NCBI GenBank assembly: GCA_002409585.1
Contig: DHNP01000031.1
Coordinates: 1-29,192 of the forward strand
DNA length: 29,192 nt
Source of the DNA: Ruminococcaceae bacterium UBA5413
GTDB taxonomy: Bacteria; Bacillota; Clostridia; Oscillospirales; Acutalibacteraceae
Direction: 5' to 3'
Below are positions 23,522 through 29,192 of this stretch, piece after piece. Each line of letters starts with the position of its first letter. Positions within the stretch are counted from its first letter, which is position 1. The translations under genes and the position numbers were made by a program. The notes beneath the pieces are model-generated. The model searched no databases, was not told the DNA's origin, and saw only the letters and a program-made list of their open reading frames with translations.

Positions 23522-23964
23522 ACGCGGCGCATTGCGGGGCCTTTTAAGGCTGTAAATGCGCGCAGGCAAGGCATTTTTCAGCTTCCGGCAGACACGGCAG
23601 GCAGTAGCAGCGCGCACCGGTTTAATTTTATTGGGAATTAAAAACGGCGTTCCGGCCCCATGGCGATTACTTCTGATTACTTTTGATTGCTACATAAAAA
23701 TACAGCGTTTATTTTTCAATATAAGCGCCAATCATAGCAGGCACGGAGTATTTATGTTATGATAAAGTACACAGTAAATATCCCGCAGGGGTAATAATTT
23801 CATTGATATTAAATATAACCGCATTTTAATAAAAACCAGCCGGCAACGCAGCTCATGTGCGCAGCGCACGAAGAGGGCAGTTAAGCGGAAAGAAGGTACT
23901 GGGAAACGCCCGCAAAGTGCCGCACGGTAATATTTCATATACAAAATTGCATATAAAAACAATG

Positions 23965-23993
23965 TTGCACAAAAAATATGCGATAATTATAAT
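23965..23993 (+). promoter_or_regulatory. Sigma-A promoter of the sensor kinase operon
   Basis: TTGCAC (23965-23970), a 17-nt spacer and a perfect TATAAT (23988-23993) predict a start near 24000. That is only about 18 nt before the first possible start codon of the kinase gene. Confidence 0.75.
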
Positions 23994-24017
23994 AATCATT
24001 AGATAAACAGATAAAAT

Positions 24018-25826
24018 TTGACAGTGGTGAAAAAAATCTTGCGGTTTGGTACTGTACGGGTAAGTAAACGTGCAAAGGAAGCCGCGGCGAGGATAAAGGA
24101 ATTTTTCCTGCCGCGTTTAAAAAGAGTTCATATGTTTCATAAAAACAGCCTTTGCGTCATAATGGCGGCAGTTACGGTGGGGCTTTCTCTAATTGCGGTT
24201 ATCGCAATTACGCTTATTGTTTATCACCATGCCGACAGCGCTATTAATTTTTCCATTGAACAGAACAACGCGCAGATTGTACGGAACGTATCGGATTCCA
24301 TTGACAGCTACATAGAAGAAATGGTTTCCGTTTCCGATACTGTCACCGACCTTTTAAGCAGGCACTCCGCGGCGGAGATGAACAGGAGCCTGATTGTTTT
24401 TCTGCGCAAAGATATTGAAACCATCGTTGTCTTTGACGACAACGGCAAGCCGGTTGTAACCGCCGACAGCCGCAGCCTGCGAAAGGATATTAACATTACG
24501 GAGCAAAGCTGGTACGTAAGCGCTGGTACTACCGACAAACGTTATATAATTTCGCCCCCGCATGTTGAAAGGCTGTACTCGGGCGAATACCCGTGGGTCA
24601 TCACATTGACGAAAAACGTGACATGGACGCAGGACCTGCAAAAACACCAGGGCATAATGATTATAGATATGAATTTTACGCATATAAAGGACCTTTGCAC
24701 GCGCGGCGGCAGCGACAACGGCTACCTCTACATTAAGGACCTGCAGAATGATATTGTCTACCATCCGAAGCAGCAAATGATTTACGCCGGCATAATGCCG
24801 GAAGAAATAAGCCGTATTTCCGACCTTAAGTCGGGCAGCGCCGTAGTTCCGGCAAGCTCGGGCAAGCTCAGCGTTTTTGCCGAGCCGCTCTCAAACGCCG
24901 ACTGGGTAGTGACGGGAGTTTCACCCATGGACGGGCTTGCTACATATGAAAGCGGGCCCGGGCTTTACGTGGTGCTCGCCATCCTGGCCCTTGCGCTTAT
25001 GGTCCTTTTCGGCAGCATCATACTGTCGAGGGCCATCATAAAGCCTATTTACAACCTTATGTCGCTTATGGAACACATACATATAGAAAACAGCACCGAA
25101 GCCGCATCCCCGTGTGAACTTTACGAAGCCGACCAGCTGGGAAAGTCTTTTAACGGCATGGTCGAAAGGATCCGCCAGCTTATGGTGCAGGTGCGCACAG
25201 AGCAGGAGCAGCTCCGGCGCAGCGAGCTTAAGGCGCTGAACGCGCAGATAAACCCGCATTTCCTTTACAATACGCTTGACTCGGTCGTATGGCTTGCTGA
25301 AAACGACGACAAAGACAGCGTAGTAAAAATAGTGATGGCGCTTTCCAAGTACTTCCGCCTGTCGCTTTCGGGGGCGAGGGACTTTATCCCTGTCGAGGAT
25401 GAACTGCAGCAGGTAGAAAAGTACCTTCTGATACAAAAAATGCGTTTTAAAGACGTGTTTGTATACCATATAGAGTGTGCCGACAATGTACGCAAGGCCA
25501 AAACGCTTAAGGTAACGCTCCAGCCGATTGTGGAAAACGCCATTGTGCACGGCATTGGGACAATGGACGAAGGGGGTAAAATATGGATTTCGGCTTATGG
25601 CAGCGGAGAATGTCTGGAACTTTCCGTAAAAGACAACGGCTGCGGCATTAAGCCCGACGTGCTTGCCCATATTTTGGAATGCAACCCGAGCACAAGGACC
25701 GGCATAGGCATTAAAAATGTCCATCAGCGCATACAGCTTGCGTGCGGGCCGCAGTACGGCCTGCATGTCGAAAGCAGGCTCGATGAGGGGACGACGGTTA
25801 CCGTCAGGCTCCCGCTGAATTTTTAA
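24018..25826 (+). CDS. YesM/LytS-type sensor histidine kinase
   Basis: This membrane kinase is the likely sensor for the divergent sugar operon. The 602-aa frame has a basic N-terminus, membrane helix about 45-70, a Cache-like extracytoplasmic domain about 75-310, second helix about 313-340 and HAMP about 341-390. The His_kinase domain follows, with the phospho-site His414 in NAQINPHFLYNTLDS, and then the ATPase domain with VENAIVHGI (N box), KDNGCGI and TGIGIKNVHQRI. This is the family that pairs with YesN/AraC regulators. The start is uncertain. The TTG at 24018 and GTGs at 24024/24027 lack a ribosome site, and the first ATG is at 24132 (after AAAGAG), which would remove 38 residues. The transcript may be leaderless or very short-leadered. 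Confidence 0.92.
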   Translation: MTVVKKILRFGTVRVSKRAKEAAARIKEFFLPRLKRVHMFHKNSLCVIMAAVTVGLSLIAVIAITLIVYHHADSAINFSIEQNNAQIVRNVSDSIDSYIEEMVSVSDTVTDLLSRHSAAEMNRSLIVFLRKDIETIVVFDDNGKPVVTADSRSLRKDINITEQSWYVSAGTTDKRYIISPPHVERLYSGEYPWVITLTKNVTWTQDLQKHQGIMIIDMNFTHIKDLCTRGGSDNGYLYIKDLQNDIVYHPKQQMIYAGIMPEEISRISDLKSGSAVVPASSGKLSVFAEPLSNADWVVTGVSPMDGLATYESGPGLYVVLAILALALMVLFGSIILSRAIIKPIYNLMSLMEHIHIENSTEAASPCELYEADQLGKSFNGMVERIRQLMVQVRTEQEQLRRSELKALNAQINPHFLYNTLDSVVWLAENDDKDSVVKIVMALSKYFRLSLSGARDFIPVEDELQQVEKYLLIQKMRFKDVFVYHIECADNVRKAKTLKVTLQPIVENAIVHGIGTMDEGGKIWISAYGSGECLELSVKDNGCGIKPDVLAHILECNPSTRTGIGIKNVHQRIQLACGPQYGLHVESRLDEGTTVTVRLPLNF

Positions 25827-25837
25827 ACGCAGGCAGG

Positions 25838-25865
25838 TTCCGATTTTTTATGTTTGAAATATAAT
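25838..25865 (+). promoter_or_regulatory. Possible internal promoter before the sensor binding protein
   Basis: TTCCGA (25838-25843), a 16-nt spacer and a perfect TATAAT (25860-25865) lie in the 151-nt gap between the kinase stop and the binding-protein start. The -35 match is poor, so this is tentative. Confidence 0.35.
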
Positions 25866-25977
25866 ACGTATTCTGAAAATATGTTTGGGATTAAGACGTT
25901 TTCAGGGTTTAAGGGCGCCAGTGCATCCACTTCAATCTAATTCACGGTACGCAGTGCGGGGAAGGGAGTGCCACAAG

Positions 25978-26949
25978 TTGAAACGGCGGCTTACCATCTT
26001 TTTGATTATCGCTGTTTTTGTCGTTATCATAGGCGGGGTCCGGTACCTTTGGCGTGCCGGTTCGGGGACAAAAAAGAGCTACAACTTTGACCTTATTGTA
26101 AAAAGCACTAATATGGATTACTGGAAAACCGTTAACGAGGGCGCTTTGGCCGCGGCCTCGGCCTACAATGCCACAGTTAAATACAAAGGGCCGCCAACGG
26201 AAGAAAACTGTAAGCAGCAGATTTCCATACTTAAAGAATCCGTCGCCGAAAGGCCCGATGCCGTTATACTGGCGGCATCGGATTACAACCTTTTGGCGGA
26301 GCCTGTGCAGGATGCCATAGACGCGGGCATCCCGGTGCTGATGATTGACTCTAACGTAAAAAATACAAACACTATAGGGTACGTGGGTACTGACAACATA
26401 AAGCTGGGCAATATGCTCGCCCAGCAGCTGTGCGGGCATATAGGCAAGACTTCAGGTACGGTCGGCATAACGAGCTTTGTCAAGGAAAGCTGGCCCGCGG
26501 TAAGGCGCGAGGCGGGGTTCCGCAGCGGCATGGAGCTGCACCCGGAGTTTAAGATACTTAAAACAGTGTACGGCGGCTCCGATATAGAAAAAACCGAGTA
26601 CCTCACGTCCCGCATGGTGCTTGCCAACCCAGGGCTTTCGGCGGTTGCCGCCTTAAACGCCCAGTCGGCAACCGGCGCGGCGAGGGCGCTTAACAAGCTT
26701 GGGCGTAACGACATACAGCTTTATGCGATTGACTGTACGCCGGAGGAAGCCATGTACATGGAAAAAGGCATAATAAAAATAGCCCTTCTGCAGAACCCGT
26801 ACCAGATGGGGTATTACAGTGTTGAAACCGCCTGCAATTACCTGCGGGGCAAGAAAGTTTCAGGCAGGAATACCGACATTTACACCGTCAATGTGAACAC
26901 GCTGTTTGACGATAAATATGAGCAGCTGATTTTTCCGTTCAAATCTTAA
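25978..26949 (+). CDS. Membrane-anchored sugar-binding protein, probable sensory partner of the histidine kinase
   Basis: This is a Peripla_BP_4/RbsB-like sugar-binding protein of 323 aa. Instead of a lipobox it has an uncleaved-looking anchor: a KRR basic start and a hydrophobic helix TIFLIIAVFVVIIGGVRYLW. The binding domain follows, with FDLIVKSTNMDYWKTVNEGA, RPDAVILAASDYN, IPVLMIDSNV, GYVGTDNIKLG and a second-lobe YAIDCTPEEAMYMEKG. I chose the TTG start at 25978 because GAAGGGAG lies 9 nt upstream; the frame opens further back at 25885 without a ribosome site. It has no permease or ATPase of its own and sits between kinase and regulator genes. That matches XylFII, the D-xylose-binding partner of LytS in clostridia. 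It is quite different in sequence from the transporter's own binding protein. Confidence 0.9.
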   Translation: MKRRLTIFLIIAVFVVIIGGVRYLWRAGSGTKKSYNFDLIVKSTNMDYWKTVNEGALAAASAYNATVKYKGPPTEENCKQQISILKESVAERPDAVILAASDYNLLAEPVQDAIDAGIPVLMIDSNVKNTNTIGYVGTDNIKLGNMLAQQLCGHIGKTSGTVGITSFVKESWPAVRREAGFRSGMELHPEFKILKTVYGGSDIEKTEYLTSRMVLANPGLSAVAALNAQSATGAARALNKLGRNDIQLYAIDCTPEEAMYMEKGIIKIALLQNPYQMGYYSVETACNYLRGKKVSGRNTDIYTVNVNTLFDDKYEQLIFPFKS

Positions 26950-27002
26950 CCTGCTGTTATAGTTGTGGCAAGACTTTGTCATATGCAAGGGAGGCTGTGT
27001 AA

Positions 27003-28265
27003 TTGTATAAATTGATTTTTGCAGATGATGAAAAGCTCGTTGTGAACAGAATACGGCAAATAGTTGACTGGGAAAGCAGTGGGTTCACACTTGTTGGTTG
27101 TTGCTTTAACGGATATGAAGTGCTTGAAATGGTGGAAAAAGAGCTTCCCGACGTGGTAATCCTCGACATAAATATGCCTTTTATCAGCGGGCTTGATGCC
27201 GCCAGACAGATAAAGCACAGCTACCCGTTTATACGCATTGTCTTTTTGACGGCGTACGCCGAGTTTGAGTATGCAAAGCAGGCGGTCGAGCTTAACGCCA
27301 TAAAGTATATTTTAAAGCCGGTGTCCAAAGATGATTTGGAAGCCGTGCTTGACAGGATCCGTGCCTCGCTGGACAAGGAGCGTTCGAAAGTCCACGAAAC
27401 GGCCAACCTTGCAAGGTTTCACCAGCAGAACAGGGAAATGCTGGCGAACGACCTCTTGGACGGCGTCACGGACGGCGATGCCGTCTATAAACGCTTCCAG
27501 GCCAACGGTCTGGGCCTGAACGGAAGCACCTTTTTTGAGGCCGCCGTCTTCAGGGTGAACGATATACGCTGCGAGTCAAGCTGGACGGGCGAAGACTGCA
27601 AGGCTATGCTCTATGCTTTGGACAATATTATAACGGAGCTTGCACAGGAAAAGGATATCGGCCTTTCGTGCATAAGGAACGAACAAGTCGTTTTAATCGC
27701 GTATTCCCCATCGGAGAACGGCTTTGAGGAACAAATACAGCAGTTTGCCGAGTCGGTACTGCATTTGGCGTCAACGCAGTTAAAGTTCTCCGCCACATGC
27801 GGATTGGGCGGGGTTTACCGCGGATGCGGCAAGATTTCCGACAGCTACTCTGAGGCCGTCGTAACATCTAAGTTAAGTATGAGAAAATCCGACGGGCAGC
27901 TTTTTACCATGCATGATCTGCCAGGGCCGGGAGGGGATATCTCAAAACATACGGCCGTCTGGAACGCGGTAAAGTACATAGAGTCGTCTTATAACAACGC
28001 CGACCTTTCGGCGGACTCGGTATGCGAGCATCTGCACCTCAGCCCGAGCTACTTAAGGGCTTTATTTAAACGTGAAACCGGCAGCACTATCATAGGCTAT
28101 ATTACTAAGGTAAGGATGGAGCGCGCCAAAGTCCTTTTAAAGGGCGGAAAGCTCGCAAACAGCCAGATAGCCGACGAAGTGGGGTATGCCAATCCGCATT
28201 ATTTCAGCTATTGCTTCAAACGCTATTTCGGCATCAGCCCTAACGACATGCGCGTTAAGATATAA
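27003..28265 (+). CDS. YesN-type response regulator with AraC-family DNA-binding domain
   Basis: This cytosolic transcription regulator is the likely output of the sensor system. The 420-aa protein starts with a receiver domain: acidic pair Asp8/Asp9 (IFADDEK), phospho-acceptor Asp55 (VVILDINMPF), Thr83 and Lys105 (YILKPVS). A middle region of about 200 residues has no firm assignment. The C-terminal 100 residues are a double helix-turn-helix of the AraC type (DLSADSVCEHLHLSPSYLRA, then NSQIADEVGYANPHYFSYCF, then FKRYFGISPNDMR). The TTG start has AAGGGAGG 8 nt upstream. It is followed by a terminator. Its probable target is the inverted repeat at 23429-23449 upstream of the ABC/fuc promoter; autoregulation is also possible. 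Confidence 0.95.
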   Translation: MYKLIFADDEKLVVNRIRQIVDWESSGFTLVGCCFNGYEVLEMVEKELPDVVILDINMPFISGLDAARQIKHSYPFIRIVFLTAYAEFEYAKQAVELNAIKYILKPVSKDDLEAVLDRIRASLDKERSKVHETANLARFHQQNREMLANDLLDGVTDGDAVYKRFQANGLGLNGSTFFEAAVFRVNDIRCESSWTGEDCKAMLYALDNIITELAQEKDIGLSCIRNEQVVLIAYSPSENGFEEQIQQFAESVLHLASTQLKFSATCGLGGVYRGCGKISDSYSEAVVTSKLSMRKSDGQLFTMHDLPGPGGDISKHTAVWNAVKYIESSYNNADLSADSVCEHLHLSPSYLRALFKRETGSTIIGYITKVRMERAKVLLKGGKLANSQIADEVGYANPHYFSYCFKRYFGISPNDMRVKI

Positions 28266-28280
28266 CGCCGTGCCGGCTGT

Positions 28281-28327
28281 CCTGTGTGCATACGGCGCCG
28301 CGCGCCGGCACGCAGGATTTCTTTTTG
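28281..28327 (+). terminator. Rho-independent terminator of the sensor operon
   Basis: CCTGTGTGC (28281-28289) pairs with GCACGCAGG (28308-28316), and CGGCGC (28293-28298) pairs with GCGCCG (28302-28307) inside it. The stacked hairpin is followed by ATTTCTTTTT. It begins 16 nt after the regulator stop. Confidence 0.8.
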
Positions 28328-28429
28328 TCCGCGGCAATGTTTATAATTTGATAATACATTAAATACGGATTAGATGTATAATAAAAAATAATTTGCATAT
28401 CCGGCAGCTTAAAATACCATTTTGATTAT

Positions 28430-28445
28430 TGCCGTATTATCGGCA
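28430..28445 (+). promoter_or_regulatory. Small inverted repeat before the hexapeptide gene
   Basis: TGCCG (28430-28434) and CGGCA (28441-28445) flank TATTAT, just upstream of the GGAGG ribosome site of the next gene. It could be an operator or a leader hairpin. No confident promoter is visible in 28330-28465, although a TATAAT occurs near 28376. Confidence 0.25.
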
Positions 28446-28465
28446 TAACGGAGGTAAAAAGTAAT

Positions 28466-29149
28466 ATGTTTAAGCCGGCACTTTATGAACCCCTGCTCAT
28501 AAAAAACCTTTTTGACCTGACGCATACCCAGGCGGCGCCGCTTTTGGAAGGGCTTGATTACCCGTGGGAAGCGCTTCCGCTTATAAATGACTTTATCATT
28601 AAGCTTGGAAAAACTTTAAGCAGCGACGAGTACGAGCTGCGCGGCGAAAACGTTTGGGTAGCAAAGTCAGCCAAAGTTTTTGACTCCGTTTATATAGACG
28701 GCCCCGCCATAATAGGGCCGGAAACGGAAGTGCGCCACGGCGCTTTTATACGCGGCAAAGCGCTTGTAGGCAGGCACTGCGTTGTTGGAAACTCGGTAGA
28801 ACTGAAAAACGTCATACTTTTCGACAATGTGCAGACGCCCCATTATAACTACGTCGGGGACTCTATTTTAGGGTATAAGTCACATATGGGCGCCGGGTCC
28901 ATAACTTCGAACGTAAAGTCTGACAAGACGCTTGTCGCCATAGACACAGGCAAGGGGCGTATACAGACAGGGCTTAAGAAAATGGGTGCCGTCCTCGGCG
29001 ACTGCGTCGAAATCGGCTGCAACACGGTGCTTAACCCCGGCAGCATAGTCGGCAGGCATACGAACGTGTACCCGCTCTCCATGGTGCGCGGCGTAGTGCC
29101 GCCAGACAGTATCTTTAAGCGTGAGGGTGAAACCGTTAAAAAAAGATAA
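28466..29149 (+). CDS. Left-handed beta-helix (hexapeptide-repeat) protein resembling the GlmU C-terminal domain
   Basis: This 227-aa protein has a short helical N-terminus (about 1-55) and then hexapeptide repeats from about 60 to 205 (for example VWVAKSAKVFDSVYIDGPAIIGPETEVRHG is spread over 64-93 and VLGDCVEIGCNTVLNPGSIVG near 177-197). A loop MGAGSITSNVKSDKT near 142-156 resembles the acetyl-CoA end of GlmU-type acyltransferases. It has no nucleotidyltransferase domain, although clostridial homologues are often named UDP-N-acetylglucosamine pyrophosphorylases. Acyl transfer to a sugar phosphate or sugar nucleotide is the best guess; the substrate is unknown. GGAGG lies 11 nt before the ATG. 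It has no visible link to the sugar operon. Confidence 0.85.
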   Translation: MFKPALYEPLLIKNLFDLTHTQAAPLLEGLDYPWEALPLINDFIIKLGKTLSSDEYELRGENVWVAKSAKVFDSVYIDGPAIIGPETEVRHGAFIRGKALVGRHCVVGNSVELKNVILFDNVQTPHYNYVGDSILGYKSHMGAGSITSNVKSDKTLVAIDTGKGRIQTGLKKMGAVLGDCVEIGCNTVLNPGSIVGRHTNVYPLSMVRGVVPPDSIFKREGETVKKR

Positions 29150-29171
29150 CTTTTTATTATAATCATTAATG

Positions 29172-29192
29172 GCTCAATGTCAATAGTTGGGG
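29172..29192 (+). repeat. Intergenic repeat, copy 3 (start only, cut by the window edge)
   Basis: GCTCAATGTCAATAGT at 29172-29187 equals the reverse complement of 3565-3580, the first arm of the repeat after proS. It lies 22 nt after the hexapeptide gene, in the same sense as that gene, and the rest is outside the window. Confidence 0.55.

Larger units (their letters stand above)
23337..24017. other. 680-bp divergent intergenic region between the transporter operon and the sensor genes
   Basis: I see no convincing gene here. It holds the transporter promoter with its palindrome and inverted repeat (23370-23449), a plus-strand terminator (23494-23521), a nested hairpin GCGCATT/AATGCGC (23527-23561), and a hairpin CCG..TTTAATT/AATTAAA..CGG (23617-23647). 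Further right are a half-site-like GTAAATATC (23774-23782), a palindrome GTGCGCAGCGCAC (23857-23869) and the sensor promoter (23965-23993). Short frames in it lack ribosome sites and family resemblance. Confidence 0.55.

Noticed and set aside
23556..23762. 68-codon plus-strand frame in the divergent region
   Set aside because: No ribosome site, no recognisable domain, and it overlaps several hairpins.
25885..25977. Upstream TTG start extending the sensor binding protein by 31 residues
   Set aside because: There is no ribosome site before it, and the extension would place a polar stretch before the membrane anchor. TTG at 25978 has a good GAAGGGAG.
1..29192. CRISPR array, tRNA or rRNA gene, transposase or phage genes
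   Set aside because: Reading both strands showed no regularly spaced direct repeats, no cloverleaf with a CCA-like end, and no integrase or transposase domains.

Overview
The window looks like chromosomal DNA from an anaerobic Gram-positive bacterium of the Clostridia, probably near Oscillospiraceae or Lachnospiraceae. The grounds are strong AGGAGG-type ribosome sites, frequent TTG and GTG starts, a short archaeal/eukaryote-like prolyl-tRNA synthetase, an OadB/OadG sodium pump pair, and YesM/YesN-type sugar signalling. No rRNA, tRNA, CRISPR array, prophage or transposase gene was seen.

Region 1 (1-6.5 kb, all minus strand) is housekeeping. It holds trkA-trkH for potassium uptake, then oadB-oadG-proS behind a strong sigma-A promoter. 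A structured intergenic repeat follows trkH and proS, and another copy begins after the last gene of the window. Region 2 (6.5-8.5 kb) holds one methyl-accepting chemotaxis protein. A long inverted repeat that looks like a structured RNA lies upstream of it.

Region 3 (8.5-23.4 kb, all minus strand) is a large sugar locus. In transcription order it encodes an unrecognised 222-aa protein, permease, ATPase, second permease and lipoprotein binding protein. After a strong hairpin come FucU mutarotase, rhamnulo/fuculokinase, L-fucose isomerase, a class II ketose-bisphosphate-type aldolase, a second FGGY kinase, a GatD-like zinc dehydrogenase, a PfkB-type phosphofructo/tagatokinase and an aldo/keto reductase, closed by a terminator. 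FucU, FucI and the kinase point firmly to L-fucose (or D-arabinose). No fucA-type fuculose-1-phosphate aldolase and no fucO are present. Instead there is a tagatose/galactitol-like set (kinase, dehydrogenase, second kinase, aldolase).

Region 4 (23.4-28.3 kb, plus strand) is divergent from the transporter. It encodes a YesM-type histidine kinase, a membrane-anchored sugar-binding protein with no transporter of its own, and a YesN/AraC-type response regulator. This is the architecture of the XylFII-LytS-YesN three-component sensors, and it most likely switches on the adjacent ABC/fuc operon. The 680-bp divergent region carries good promoters for both sides, a 7-7-7 inverted repeat just upstream of the transporter -35 box, a palindrome at its predicted start site, and an orphan plus-strand terminator. 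A left-handed beta-helix (hexapeptide) protein closes the window.
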